From contig NZ_LFLT01000001.1 of the NCBI RefSeq assembly GCF_001189955.1, positions 62,001 to 126,000 of the forward strand: a DNA stretch of 64,000 nucleotides, given 5' to 3'. This DNA comes from Herbaspirillum chlorophenolicum. GTDB lineage: Bacteria > Pseudomonadota > Gammaproteobacteria > Burkholderiales > Burkholderiaceae_D. Positions 36,877 to 45,808 of this stretch are shown here, piece by piece. The notes beneath the pieces are model-generated. The model made no database searches. It was not told the origin of the DNA and was given only the letters and a program-made list of their open reading frames with translations. The translations under genes and the position numbers were made by a program. The first letter of the stretch is position 1, and each line of letters starts with the position of its first letter.

Positions 36877-37980
36877 ATGTCCAAGCAAATCTCATCCACA
36901 CCCGGCCGCCTTGCCGCCGCCATCGCAGCGTCGGCGTTGACGCTGGCGGCCATTCCGGCCGGTGCGGCTACCATCGCCTACGTTTCCAATGCCGACAGCC
37001 AGGATATCTACGTGCTGCAGCTTAACGGCGACGGCAGCGTCAACCTGGTCGACAAGGTCGATACCGGCAGTACCGTGATGCCGCTGGCGATCAGCCCGGA
37101 CCACCGCTTCCTGTACGCTTCCTTGCGCGGGCAGCCATATTCGGTGACCAGCTATGCAATCGACCAGGCCAGCGGCAAGCTGACATCGCTGGCCACGGTG
37201 CCGCTGGCCGACAACATGGCGAACATTGCTACCGACAAGAACGGCAAGTACCTGTTCGCGGCCTCGTACACCGGCCACAGGATTTCGGTCAACACCATCG
37301 GCGCCGATGGTACGGTGCAAGCACCGGCGCTGGCGGTGATCCCGACCGGGAAGAATGCGCACTCCGTCCAGGTCGATCCCGACAACCGTTTCCTGTTCGC
37401 CTCCAATCTTGGCAGCGATGTGATCCTGCAGTTCCGTTTCGATGCCGCGACCGGCAAGGTGGTGCCGAATGACCCGCCATCGGTGGCCACCAAGGCCGGC
37501 GCCGGCCCGCGCCATTTTGTGTTCGCCAACGACAAGCGTTTCGTCTATTCCACCAATGAATTGGACGGCACCGTCAATACTTACGCCTACGATGCCAAGG
37601 CCGGCACACTCAAGCTGGAGGCGACCGACTCGGCTTTGCCCGACGGTTTCAAGAGCAGCGAGCAACTGGCCACGGCCGACCTTCACCTCACGCCCGACGG
37701 CCGCTTCCTCTATGCCAGCGAGCGCACTTCCAGCACGCTGACGAGCTATCGCGTCGACACCGCCAGCGGCAAACTGACCCGTCTTGCCAACCTCCCGACC
37801 GAAGCCCAGCCGCGCGGTTTCAACATCGATCCGCAAGGGCGCTTCCTGTTGGCAGTGGGGCAGAAGTCCAATGCGCTGACCAGCTATGCCATCGACCGCA
37901 CCAGCGGCGCCTTGAAGCCATTGTTCCGCTATACGCTGGGGCGCAACCCGAACTGGGTCGAAATCATCGACTTGCCTTGA
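36877..37980 (+). CDS. exported lactonase-family beta-propeller protein
   Basis: 367 residues; ATG at 36877 after CAAGGAG. A Sec signal peptide (SALTLAAIPAGAA) directs it to the periplasm, unlike the cytoplasmic 6-phosphogluconolactonase YbhE. The rest is a seven-bladed propeller with repeated blades such as PLAISPDHRFLYASLRGQPY, HSVQVDPDNRFLFASNLGSD, RHFVFANDKRFVYSTNELDG and RGFNIDPQGRFLLAVGQKSN. Position behind garD suggests it opens sugar-acid lactones outside the membrane before uptake, but this is inference. The 290 bp to the next gene hold no feature I could support. Confidence 0.82.
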   Translation: MSKQISSTPGRLAAAIAASALTLAAIPAGAATIAYVSNADSQDIYVLQLNGDGSVNLVDKVDTGSTVMPLAISPDHRFLYASLRGQPYSVTSYAIDQASGKLTSLATVPLADNMANIATDKNGKYLFAASYTGHRISVNTIGADGTVQAPALAVIPTGKNAHSVQVDPDNRFLFASNLGSDVILQFRFDAATGKVVPNDPPSVATKAGAGPRHFVFANDKRFVYSTNELDGTVNTYAYDAKAGTLKLEATDSALPDGFKSSEQLATADLHLTPDGRFLYASERTSSTLTSYRVDTASGKLTRLANLPTEAQPRGFNIDPQGRFLLAVGQKSNALTSYAIDRTSGALKPLFRYTLGRNPNWVEIIDLP

Positions 37981-38270
37981 ACCGGCCCTCTGTTGCACGG
38001 CAACCTCCCGTTCGGAGTGTTGCTGCTGCAACTATTTGTGGCGCGATCTGCATGCGCTTTGATCCAGAACAGGTCGGGGCGCGGATTCGCATTGCAAAAT
38101 CGATACGGGGAAAGTTCGCCTGCAACGGGCGGGGCCGCAACGCGCCCTAATGGGGAAACAAGGGCGTTTTCACCTGTTTACCGGGATATTGGGGCGAGAA
38201 AGCTTGCGGTATCTTCTGTTGCAACGTTCTTGATAAATTTTGTTGCGAAAAAATTAAGTGGAGAGTGGGA

Positions 38271-40013
38271 ATGCGGAATTTAACGGTTCGCTTCAGCTTG
38301 ATGGGCGCGCTGGCGCTGTTTTCATGCATGATCGTGGTCGGCGCCGGCGTCGGCATTTTTGCCTTGGGCCGGGCCAACCAGTCGACCGAGTTCGTGCATC
38401 AGATCACCGAGCGCACCCTGCTTGTGAACGATGCCTATAAGGACACCACGCGCACGCGTTCGGCGTTGACGCGCGCCTACGCCAACCTGAAGGAAAAGAA
38501 CGAGGCCAGCGTCAAGGAGTCCGCTTTCAAGAGTGCGCAAACCACGTATGAGCGCGGCTTGAAGACCATGGACAACTTTGCCAGGCTGCCTGACCTGCCG
38601 GGGCAGGATCCGGCGCTCAAGACCGAACTGATCGACTCGGCCAGGGCCTTGTCGGATCTGCTGAAGAAGGCCGGCGACCTGCTCAAGGCGGATGACGCCG
38701 CTGCTTATTCCGAACTCAACGACAAGCAGATCAATCCGGGCGGCGGACGCTTCTCGGCGGCGCTGGAGAAGTACCAGGCGCTGGCGATGCAATTGAACGA
38801 CAAGACCGCCGACCAGCGCGACAAGGAGTACAGCCTGGTCGTATGGCTGGTGGTGGCGGGCCTGGCCGGTGCGATGGCGCTGGTGCTTGCGGTGCATTTC
38901 ATGCTGCGCAATATCGTGCTCACACCGCTCAATCGTGCCGTGAACCTGCTTGACCTGGTTGCCAACGGCGACCTCACCGCCAAGGTGGATGTCAATAGCA
39001 ACAATGAAATCGGCCGCCTGTTCTCGGCCATCCGCAGCATGCAGCAAAGCCTGCTCAATACCGTCTCGCGCGTGCGCGGCAGTTCGGAAAGCATCGATAC
39101 CAGTTCCAAGGAAATCGCTGCCGGCAATCTGGATCTGTCTTCGCGCACCGAACAGCAGGCCAGCTCGCTGGAAGAGACTGCCGCATCGATGGAGCAGCTG
39201 ACCGGCACCGTGCGCCAGAATGCCGAGAACGCCATGCAGGCCAACCAGCTGGCGCATTCGGCTTCTTCCACTGCCAGCAAAGGGGGCGAGGTGGTGGCGC
39301 AGGTGGTCGACACGATGCAGGCCATCAATGAGTCTTCCCGCAAGATCGTCGACATCATCAGCGTGATCGACGGCATCGCCTTCCAGACCAATATCCTGGC
39401 GCTCAATGCCGCAGTGGAAGCGGCCCGCGCGGGTGAGCAGGGGCGCGGTTTTGCCGTGGTGGCTTCCGAGGTGCGCTCGCTGGCGCAGCGTTCGGCGGCG
39501 GCGGCCAAGGAGATCAAGACCCTGATCGACAACTCGGTGTCCAAGGTGGACGCCGGCAGCCAGTTGGTGGAGCAGGCCGGCATGACCATGAGCGATGTGG
39601 TCGACAGCGTGCGGCGCGTGACCGACATCGTCGGCGAGATCGCCGAAGCCAGCCGCGAGCAAAGTACCGGCATCGAGCAGGTCAACCAGGCCATCGCGCA
39701 GATGGATGAAGTGACCCAGCAGAATGCCGCGCTGGTGGAGCAAGCTGCCGCCGCCGCGCAATCGCTGCAGTCGCAGGCGACCAACCTGGTGGGCGCGGTG
39801 AGCATTTTCAAGATTGATGCGAATGCGGTGGCTGCGCATCAGAAAGTGGCGAGTAAACCTGTCTCGGTGACGCCGCTTGTATCGAAAGCGCCCGCAGCGA
39901 AGCCGGCGCCCGCTGCGCCGGCAAGCGCACCTAAGCTGGCTACACCGGTGCCGAAACCTGCCGCAGGCAGCAGCCGTGCCAAGGATGAGAGCCAGGATTG
40001 GGAAGAGTTCTGA
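38271..40013 (+). CDS. methyl-accepting chemotaxis protein, Tar/Tsr-type
   Basis: 580 residues; ATG at 38271 after AGTGGAGAGTGGGA. Helix about residues 8-31, a four-helix-bundle TarH-like ligand domain (TRTRSALTRAYANLKEKNEA, GGGRFSAALEKYQALAMQLN), second helix about 191-213, HAMP, signalling tip [20 protein letters not shown] about 367-386, and a C-terminal SQDWEEF tether pentapeptide on a Pro/Ala-rich linker. It lies between the garD/lactonase unit and kdgD, so it may sense the sugar acids degraded there (inference). A terminator follows. Confidence 0.92.
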   Translation: MRNLTVRFSLMGALALFSCMIVVGAGVGIFALGRANQSTEFVHQITERTLLVNDAYKDTTRTRSALTRAYANLKEKNEASVKESAFKSAQTTYERGLKTMDNFARLPDLPGQDPALKTELIDSARALSDLLKKAGDLLKADDAAAYSELNDKQINPGGGRFSAALEKYQALAMQLNDKTADQRDKEYSLVVWLVVAGLAGAMALVLAVHFMLRNIVLTPLNRAVNLLDLVANGDLTAKVDVNSNNEIGRLFSAIRSMQQSLLNTVSRVRGSSESIDTSSKEIAAGNLDLSSRTEQQASSLEETAASMEQLTGTVRQNAENAMQANQLAHSASSTASKGGEVVAQVVDTMQAINESSRKIVDIISVIDGIAFQTNILALNAAVEAARAGEQGRGFAVVASEVRSLAQRSAAAAKEIKTLIDNSVSKVDAGSQLVEQAGMTMSDVVDSVRRVTDIVGEIAEASREQSTGIEQVNQAIAQMDEVTQQNAALVEQAAAAAQSLQSQATNLVGAVSIFKIDANAVAAHQKVASKPVSVTPLVSKAPAAKPAPAAPASAPKLATPVPKPAAGSSRAKDESQDWEEF

Positions 40014-40037
40014 TCTGGTACCGATCCGGCTGGAATA

Positions 40038-40070
40038 AAAAAACCTTCGCCAAAGCGAAGGTTTTTTTTC
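40038..40070. terminator. bidirectional terminator between chemoreceptor gene and kdgD
   Basis: AAAACCTTCGC ending at 40050 pairs with GCGAAGGTTTT from 40055 around CAAA. T-runs lie on both strands, so it can end both converging transcripts. Confidence 0.9.
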
Positions 40071-40096
40071 GTTGCTGCTCTTGCAGAGGCTTGCGA

Positions 40097-41011
40097 TTAC
40101 TGCGGGCCGAGCTTCTTGATCAGCGCGGCCAGTTCTTCGTGCTCTTCCGGCGTGCAGTCGGTCAGCGGAGTACGCACCGGACCGGCATCGTGGCCCACGA
40201 TCCTGGCGCCTGCCTTGACGATGGAGACGGCGTAGCCAGCCTTGCGGTTGCGAATTGCCAGGTAAGGCAGGAAGAAGTCATCGATCAGCTTGCCGACGGT
40301 GTCATGGTCTTCCTTGGCGATCGCTTCGTAGAACTGCACGGCGGTCCTGGGGATGAAGTTGAACACTGCCGACGAGTACACCGGCACGCCCAGCGCCTTG
40401 TAGGCCGCAGCATAGACTTCCGCGGTCGGCAGGCCGCCCAGGTAGGTGAAGCGGTCGCCCAGCTTGCGGCGGATGTGCACCATCGGTTCGATCTCGCCGA
40501 CGCCGTCCTTGAAGCCGATCAGGTTGGGGCAGCGGTCGGCCAGCTTTTGCAGGGTCTCGGCATTGAGCTTGCAGACGGCGCGGTTATAGATGATGACGCC
40601 GAACTTGACCGATTTGCAGACGGCTTCGACGTGGGCGGCGATGCCGTCCTGGCTGGCTTCGGTCAGGTAATGCGGCATCAGCAGGATGCCGTGCGCGCCC
40701 AGGCGTTCGGCTTCTTGCGCATAAGCGATGGCAGCGCGGGTGGAGCCGCCGGCGCCGGCGATGATGGGGACCTTGCCGCGGCAGGTATCGACCGCGGTGC
40801 GGATGATGTCGCTGTACTCGCCCGGTACCAGCGAGAAGAACTCACCGGTGCCGCCGGCGGCGAACAGCGCGCTGGCGCCGTATGGGGCCAGCCATTCCAG
40901 GCGTTCGATATAGGTCTTCGGGCGGAAGTCGCCTTGCTCGTCGAAGTCGGTCAGCGGGAACGACAGCAGGCCGGAGGAGAGGATCGTTTTCAGGTCTTGG
41001 GGTGTGTACAT
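40097..41011 (-). CDS. kdgD: 5-dehydro-4-deoxyglucarate dehydratase
   Basis: 304 residues, dihydrodipicolinate-synthase fold. Schiff-base lysine K168 in LIGFKDG and the catalytic Tyr142 in VIIYNRA; substrate loop [11 protein letters not shown]. It converts 5-dehydro-4-deoxy-D-glucarate to 2,5-dioxopentanoate with loss of CO2 and water, the step after GarD; 2,5-dioxopentanoate dehydrogenase, the next enzyme, is not in the window. It reads leftward. Its leader contains a 160-bp inverted-repeat element and, beyond it, an operator-like site; its own FadR-type regulator lies upstream on the same strand. Confidence 0.93.
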   Translation of the reverse strand: MYTPQDLKTILSSGLLSFPLTDFDEQGDFRPKTYIERLEWLAPYGASALFAAGGTGEFFSLVPGEYSDIIRTAVDTCRGKVPIIAGAGGSTRAAIAYAQEAERLGAHGILLMPHYLTEASQDGIAAHVEAVCKSVKFGVIIYNRAVCKLNAETLQKLADRCPNLIGFKDGVGEIEPMVHIRRKLGDRFTYLGGLPTAEVYAAAYKALGVPVYSSAVFNFIPRTAVQFYEAIAKEDHDTVGKLIDDFFLPYLAIRNRKAGYAVSIVKAGARIVGHDAGPVRTPLTDCTPEEHEELAALIKKLGPQ

Positions 41012-41053
41012 GATTTCGCTACGCCGTTAAGAATTGGATGGTTGTGTTGCTTA

Positions 41054-41213
41054 GAACCTGTTCGGGATCTCGCCGGGGTCGTTCCAATGCCCTTTCAGGC
41101 GGTCTGCGGCGTTGCAAAGCCTCGCCGGGCCACCGGCCCGGCTGCGTTTTGCGCCTTGCAGCCCATCCTGAAATGACATCGGCCCAACTCCCGGCGAGAT
41201 CCCGAACAGGTTC
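41054..41213. mobile_element. 160-bp element with 24-bp perfect terminal inverted repeats (MITE-like)
   Basis: GAACCTGTTCGGGATCTCGC begins the left arm (41054-41077); the right arm (41190-41213) is its exact complement over 24 bp. Inside is a nested perfect hairpin GCCGGGCC-ACC-GGCCCGGC and a further pair TTTCAGG/CCTGAAA, so the whole unit can fold as one long branched stem. No coding frame and no obvious target-site duplication. It sits between kdgD (starts 41011) and the operator at 41246-41269. Confidence 0.7.
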
Positions 41214-41245
41214 CTATTCTTGTTTTCGCTACGTATCCCAATAGG

Positions 41246-41269
41246 ATATCAGTCATCGTATAACATGGA
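41246..41269 (-). promoter_or_regulatory. candidate FadR-type operator upstream of kdgD
   Basis: On the reverse strand it reads ATGTTATACGATGACTGATA. It shares 16 of 21 positions with the site at 33546-33569 before the hexarate transporter. GTTATAC could also serve as a -10 for kdgD, so binding there would repress. Confidence 0.5.
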
Positions 41270-41278
41270 TTTTAAGAA

Positions 41279-41303
41279 AGCCAGCATTTTTTAGGTGCTG
41301 GCT
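41279..41303 (-). terminator. weak terminator for the FadR-type regulator gene
   Basis: AGCCAGC (41279-41285) and GCTGGCT (41297-41303) form a 7-bp stem with an A/T-rich loop; on the reverse strand TTCTTAAAAT follows. It lies 45 bp after the regulator's stop codon. Confidence 0.45.
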
Positions 41304-41347
41304 GTTGGGTGTTGCGGCGGTGAAATCGGCCGTGCAGGCCGGGACGT

Positions 41348-42121
41348 TCAGGCGGCAGGGGAGCCGGCGGCGCCGGATTCGGCTTCCATTTGCGCGCGGC
41401 GCAGGCGCTCGCGGCTGTTGGTCAGGTGGTTGCGCATGGCTGCGCGCGCCGCTTCGGTATCGCCGCGGGCGATTGCCTCATAGATATCTTCGTGTTCGCG
41501 CTGCACCCGGTCGAGGTAGCTGGCTTGCTGGTCGTGCGCCAGTTCGGCGGTGTTGATGCGCTTGCGGGGGATCACGCCCATGCCGAGGTGGTTGATGATC
41601 TCGATGAAGTAGCGGTTGCCGGTGGCGTTGGCGATGGCGAAGTGAAAGCGGAAGTCGGGGCCGACGGTGTCGCCGCCGGACAACTGGTTTTCGCGGAAGG
41701 CGTCCAGCGCTGCGCGGATCTCGCCCAGCTGTTCATCGGTGCGGCGCGTCGCCGCCAGGCCGGCGGTTTCGGTTTCCAGGCTGATGCGCAGCTCCAGCAG
41801 GGCCATCAGGTCGCGCATGGTGGTGATGGTGGCCGGATCGATATTGATGTTGGAACCCTTCTTGGGCTCCAGTACAAAGGTGCCGATACCGTGGCGGGTC
41901 TCGACCGCGCCGGCGGCCTGCAGGCGCGAGATGGCTTCGCGCACCACGGTGCGGGACACGCCCTGACTCTGCATGATTTCGGATTCGGTGGGCAGCTTGT
42001 CTCCCGGCTTGAGGCTGCCGTTTTCCATCATCTGCGAGAGCGCAGCCACCACCTCCTGCGACAGGCTTTGGGGCCTGCGACGCGGGCGCAGCAGCGGGTT
42101 GGGGGTATCGCTTACATCCAT
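41348..42121 (-). CDS. FadR-subfamily GntR transcriptional regulator
   Basis: 257 residues. GntR wHTH: SQEVVAALSQMMENGSLKPG, KLPTESEIMQSQGVSRTVVR, EAISRLQAAGAVETRHGIGT. The FCD effector domain follows, with its metal-binding residues visible: FRFHFAIA, VQREHEDIYEAI and MRNHL. FCD regulators bind organic acids and usually repress. Its place beside kdgD and the shared operator at kdgD and the garD transporter make it the likely repressor of hexarate catabolism. Divergent from iscR; the ATG at 42121 lies about 300 bp from iscR. Confidence 0.9.
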   Translation of the reverse strand: MDVSDTPNPLLRPRRRPQSLSQEVVAALSQMMENGSLKPGDKLPTESEIMQSQGVSRTVVREAISRLQAAGAVETRHGIGTFVLEPKKGSNINIDPATITTMRDLMALLELRISLETETAGLAATRRTDEQLGEIRAALDAFRENQLSGGDTVGPDFRFHFAIANATGNRYFIEIINHLGMGVIPRKRINTAELAHDQQASYLDRVQREHEDIYEAIARGDTEAARAAMRNHLTNSRERLRRAQMEAESGAAGSPAA

Positions 42122-42248
42122 GTCGTTATGTTGAATGCCGGTGGGGGATGTCTGGCCGAACCGTTGTCGCGGATTGTCAGTTCCGCTGGTGCCAGATGAA
42201 AAAAGAGTTGGGACATCTTACCAGATCGTTAATGCTCGATAGCAGGAA

Positions 42249-42282
42249 AATGCCCGCCGGAAGCGTGAACTTGGCGGGCATT
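42249..42282 (-). other. hairpin in the regulator-iscR intergenic region
   Basis: AATGCCCGCC (42249-42258) pairs perfectly with GGCGGGCATT (42273-42282). On the reverse strand ATTTTCC follows, giving a terminator-like end in the leader of the FadR-type gene. Role uncertain. Confidence 0.35.
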
Positions 42283-42339
42283 CGCATGTTTGGGGCTTTG
42301 CGCTCTTCCGGCAACCGGCTTCCCTGCAGCAATTAGTAC

Positions 42340-42385
42340 CTGACAGGATTACTCGGGTTTGATATACTTGACTCAAATATTCGGG
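42340..42385 (+). promoter_or_regulatory. iscR promoter with type-1 IscR operator
   Basis: CTGACA (42340-42345) and TATACT (42363-42368), 17 bp apart, form the promoter. ATACTTGACTCAAATATTCG (42364-42383, continuing GG) matches the type-1 IscR consensus ATAssyyGACTrwwwyAGTCGG closely, with the first half perfect. It overlaps the -10, so holo-IscR would repress its own operon. The start of iscR is 45 bp downstream. Confidence 0.85.
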
Positions 42386-42429
42386 AATTCAGGGAACCGG
42401 GATTCAATTGTTTCTGGAGCAGGAATTTC

Positions 42430-42924
42430 ATGCGTCTAACCACCAAAGGCCGTTTTGCCGTGACCGCGATGATTGACCTGGCCTTGCGCCAGGGCAACGG
42501 CCCGGTCACGCTGTCCGCGATCAGCGAGCGGCAGGAAATTTCCTTATCATATCTGGAACAGCTGTTCGGCAAGTTGCGCCGCCACCAGATCGTGGAGTCC
42601 GTGCGCGGCCCCGGCGGCGGCTACAACCTCGCCCGCAAGGCGGCCGACGTGTCGGTCGCCGACATCATCATCGCGGTGGACGAGCCCCTGGATGCGACGC
42701 AGTGCGGCGGCAAGGAAAATTGCCACAGCGCCACCCATCCGGGCGGCCCGCGCTGTATGACGCACGACCTGTGGTCGACCCTGAACGAGAAGATGGTCGA
42801 ATACCTGGACTCGGTATCCTTGCAGGACCTGGTCGACCAGCAGAAGGAACACAAGTTGGCGGAGACCCGCTCCGCCGAAAAGCAAAGTGTGGTGGTGATG
42901 CACCGCCCGCAAGCAGCAGCCTGA
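42430..42924 (+). CDS. iscR: Fe-S cluster assembly transcriptional regulator IscR
   Basis: 164 residues, Rrf2 family. The wHTH MRLTTKGRFAVTAMIDLALR and ISLSYLEQLFGKLRRHQIVE, then SVRGPGGGYNLAR. The three cluster Cys lie in TQCGGKENCHSATHPGGPRC, with a His in THDLW as the fourth [2Fe-2S] ligand, as in E. coli IscR. Holo-IscR represses the isc operon through the site at 42364-42385. First gene of the operon; iscS follows 16 bp later. Confidence 0.97.
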   Translation: MRLTTKGRFAVTAMIDLALRQGNGPVTLSAISERQEISLSYLEQLFGKLRRHQIVESVRGPGGGYNLARKAADVSVADIIIAVDEPLDATQCGGKENCHSATHPGGPRCMTHDLWSTLNEKMVEYLDSVSLQDLVDQQKEHKLAETRSAEKQSVVVMHRPQAAA

Positions 42925-42940
42925 TTTGGAGCTTTAACTC

Positions 42941-44194
42941 ATGAACGCACCTTTGGAAAAGAGCCTGTTGGAGACCATCAAGGCTCCCCACTTCCCGATC
43001 TACATGGACTACTCGGCGACCACCCCGGTCGATCCGCGCGTGGCCGACAAGATGATTCCCTACCTGCGCGAGCAGTTCGGCAATCCGGCTTCGCGCAGCC
43101 ATATGTATGGCTGGTCGGCGGAAAAGGCTGTCGAAGAGGCGCGTGAAGAAGTGGCCAAGCTGGTCAATGCCGACTCGCGCGAAATCATCTGGACCTCCGG
43201 CGCCACCGAGAGCAACAACCTGGCGATCAAGGGCGCGGCGCAGTTCTACAAGACCAAGGGCAAGCACCTCATCACCATCAAGACCGAGCACAAGGCGGTG
43301 CTGGATACCTTCCGCGAGCTGGAGCGCCAGGGCTTCGAAGCGACCTACCTGCAGCCGCAGGACAACGGCCTGGTGACGGTCGAGCAGATCGCCGCCGCCG
43401 TGCGGCCCGACACCATCCTGGTCTCGGTCATGCTGGTCAACAACGAAATCGGCGTGATCCAGCCGGTCCCGGAAATCGGCGAATTCTGCCGCTCCAAGGG
43501 CATCATCTTCCATTGCGACGCCGCGCAGGCGACCGGCAAGGTCAAGATCGACCTGGAAAACTGGAAGGTCGACCTGATGAGCTTCTCGGCCCACAAGACC
43601 TATGGTCCCAAGGGCATCGGCGCGCTGTACGTGCGCCGCAAGCCGCGCGTGCGCATCGAAGCGCAGATCCACGGCGGCGGCCATGAGCGCGGCCTGCGTT
43701 CGGGTACGCTGGCCACGCACCAGATCGTCGGCATGGGCGAAGCCTTCCGCATCGCCCGCGAAGAGATGGACAGCGAACTGCAACGCGTCCGCGCGCTGCG
43801 CGACCGCCTGGCCCGTGGCTTGAAAGAGATCGAAGAAACCTACATCAACGGCGACATGGAACACCGCGTGCCGCACAACCTGAACGTGAGCTTCAACTAC
43901 GTCGAAGGCGAGTCGCTGATCATGGCGATCAAGGATATTGCGGTGTCGTCCGGCTCGGCCTGCACGTCGGCCAGCCTGGAGCCGTCGTACGTGCTGCGGG
44001 CACTGGGCCGCAGCGACGAGCTGGCGCACAGCTCCATCCGTTTCACCATCGGCCGTTTCACGACCGAGGAAGATATCGATTTCACCGTCAACCTGATCAA
44101 GAGCAAGGTCGGCAAGCTGCGTGAACTGTCCCCGCTGTGGGACATGTACAAGGACGGCATCGACATCTCCACGATCCAGTGGGCTGCACACTAA
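42941..44194 (+). CDS. iscS: cysteine desulfurase IscS
   Basis: 417 residues. PLP lysine K219 in [14 protein letters not shown], active Cys C341 in [20 protein letters not shown], and the N-terminal [14 protein letters not shown]. It takes sulfur from cysteine for Fe-S clusters and other sulfur carriers. The N-terminus is about ten residues longer than in E. coli IscS. Confidence 0.98.
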   Translation: MNAPLEKSLLETIKAPHFPIYMDYSATTPVDPRVADKMIPYLREQFGNPASRSHMYGWSAEKAVEEAREEVAKLVNADSREIIWTSGATESNNLAIKGAAQFYKTKGKHLITIKTEHKAVLDTFRELERQGFEATYLQPQDNGLVTVEQIAAAVRPDTILVSVMLVNNEIGVIQPVPEIGEFCRSKGIIFHCDAAQATGKVKIDLENWKVDLMSFSAHKTYGPKGIGALYVRRKPRVRIEAQIHGGGHERGLRSGTLATHQIVGMGEAFRIAREEMDSELQRVRALRDRLARGLKEIEETYINGDMEHRVPHNLNVSFNYVEGESLIMAIKDIAVSSGSACTSASLEPSYVLRALGRSDELAHSSIRFTIGRFTTEEDIDFTVNLIKSKVGKLRELSPLWDMYKDGIDISTIQWAAH

Positions 44195-44277
44195 ACCAGA
44201 ATTCTGCCAGCCGCCGCTAGCACGCATCAGGAGTTGGAAAGCTGGTTGCGGTGGATACATCTTCAAGGAGCAACAAC

Positions 44278-44679
44278 ATGTCTTATTCCGAAAAAGTACT
44301 CGACCACTACGAGAACCCGCGCAACGTCGGCGCCTTTGAAAAGGGCGACGAGACAGTTGGCACCGGCATGGTCGGCGCGCCGGCCTGCGGCGACGTGATG
44401 AAGCTGCAGATCAAGGTGGGCGCCGATGGCGTGATCCAGGACGCCAAGTTCAAGACCTACGGCTGCGGCTCGGCGATCGCTTCCTCGTCGCTGGTGACCG
44501 AATGGGTCAAGGGCAAGACGCTGGATCAGGCGTTGTCGATCAAGAACACCCAGATCGCTGAAGAACTGGCGTTGCCGCCGGTGAAGATCCACTGCTCGAT
44601 CCTGGCTGAAGACGCAATCAAGGCCGCTGTGCAGGACTACAAGGCCAAGCACGGCGCCGAGCAGAAAGCCGCGGCCTGA
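44278..44679 (+). CDS. iscU: Fe-S cluster scaffold protein IscU
   Basis: 133 residues; ATG at 44278 after CAAGGAGC. The three cluster Cys are C37 (GAPACGD), C63 (TYGCGSA) and C106 (KIHCSIL); Asp39 is present. The chaperone-binding LPPVK, recognised by HscA, is at about residues 99-103. It assembles the cluster with IscS. Confidence 0.98.
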   Translation: MSYSEKVLDHYENPRNVGAFEKGDETVGTGMVGAPACGDVMKLQIKVGADGVIQDAKFKTYGCGSAIASSSLVTEWVKGKTLDQALSIKNTQIAEELALPPVKIHCSILAEDAIKAAVQDYKAKHGAEQKAAA

Positions 44680-44726
44680 TTGGTTCGGTCCGGGCAGCAC
44701 CATTTGACAGCAGCAAGGCAGGCATC

Positions 44727-45050
44727 ATGGCAATCACATTGACAGAGAAGGCAGCAAAACACATCAGCCGGTACATGGAGCGCCGCGGCAAAGGCATCGG
44801 CCTGCGCCTGGGCGTGCGCACCACCGGCTGTTCCGGTTTGGCGTACAAGCTGGAATATGTGGACGAACAGATTGCGGAAGACGCAGTGTTCGAGTCGCAT
44901 GGCATCCGCGTTTTTGTCGATCCCAAGAGCCTGCCCTATATTGACGGCACCGAACTGGACTTCGCCCGCGAAGGCCTGAACGAGGGATTCAAGTTCCAGA
45001 ACCCCAACGTCAAGGACGAGTGCGGCTGCGGCGAAAGTTTCCGCATCTGA
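44727..45050 (+). CDS. iscA: A-type iron-sulfur carrier IscA
   Basis: 107 residues. The three conserved Cys are C35 (TTGCSGLAY), C99 and C101 (DECGCGESF). It receives or carries iron or clusters to targets. It ends 222 bp before hscB, with a terminator-like hairpin in that gap. Confidence 0.97.
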   Translation: MAITLTEKAAKHISRYMERRGKGIGLRLGVRTTGCSGLAYKLEYVDEQIAEDAVFESHGIRVFVDPKSLPYIDGTELDFAREGLNEGFKFQNPNVKDECGCGESFRI

Positions 45051-45183
45051 GCCGTCGCCGGCGTCATCCGCTGTAATCCGATTTTCCGCCGCAGTGCCTG
45101 TCATATCGCCTGCGGCCAGTGCTTAGCCGAATCCTGTGACAGCGCACCGATCGTCCCGCCAGTAACCCGCCAGGTGCGGTGGA

Positions 45184-45251
45184 CGATACATTAGTATCGC
45201 AGCGGTATGGATGTGCCAAGCCTGTTGAAGTCCGACAGGCTTTTATATTTT
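45184..45251 (+). terminator. possible attenuator between iscA and hscB
   Basis: A small stem CGATAC-ATTA-GTATCG lies at 45184-45199. AAGCCTGT (45218-45225) then pairs with ACAGGCTT (45235-45242), followed by TTATATTTT. The second is close to an intrinsic terminator and would lower transcription of hscB and later genes relative to iscSUA. Confidence 0.5.
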
Positions 45252-45272
45252 AGGCCCCGAATTTTTCCAGCC

Positions 45273-45788
45273 ATGAAAAATCACTTTGCCCTGTTCCAGC
45301 TGCCGCAGCGCTTCGCCATCGACATGAAGGCGCTGGAGCAGGCGTATCACCAGGTGCAGGGCCAGGCGCATCCCGACAAGTTTGCGCACGCCAGCGACGC
45401 CGAGAAGCGCGTGGCGATGCAATGGGCCACCCGCGCCAACGAAGCCTACCAGACCCTGAAGAACCCGCTGCGCCGCGCACGCTACCTGTGCGAACTCCAC
45501 GGCGTGGACTTGCAGACCGAATCGAATACCTCTATGGCGCCGACGTTCCTGATGCAGCAGATGGAATGGCGCGAGACCCTGGATGACGCCAAGGCCGGCA
45601 AGGACATCGATGCGCTGGAGCGGCTCAACAGCGAGCTGACGTCTGAAAAGAAGGCCGAGGTGGCGCGCATCGAAAAGCTGCTGAATGCAGACGACTACAT
45701 CCAGGCCGCACAACTGGTACGCCAGTTGATGTTCCTCGACAAGTTCGGTAACGAGATCGGCGACGCGTTCGCCCTGATCGAAGGCTGA
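45273..45788 (+). CDS. hscB: Fe-S assembly co-chaperone HscB
   Basis: 171 residues. J-domain with the HPD tripeptide at 33-35 (QGQAHPDKF), FALFQLPQRFAID at the start, and a C-terminal helical domain that binds IscU (LMQQMEWRETLDDA). It delivers IscU to HscA. Unusually, the next gene is a LysE-type exporter and not hscA. The ATG at 45273 lacks a strong ribosome site. Confidence 0.95.
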   Translation: MKNHFALFQLPQRFAIDMKALEQAYHQVQGQAHPDKFAHASDAEKRVAMQWATRANEAYQTLKNPLRRARYLCELHGVDLQTESNTSMAPTFLMQQMEWRETLDDAKAGKDIDALERLNSELTSEKKAEVARIEKLLNADDYIQAAQLVRQLMFLDKFGNEIGDAFALIEG

Positions 45789-45808
45789 AGCGAGGCAGAG
45801 GAGACGAT

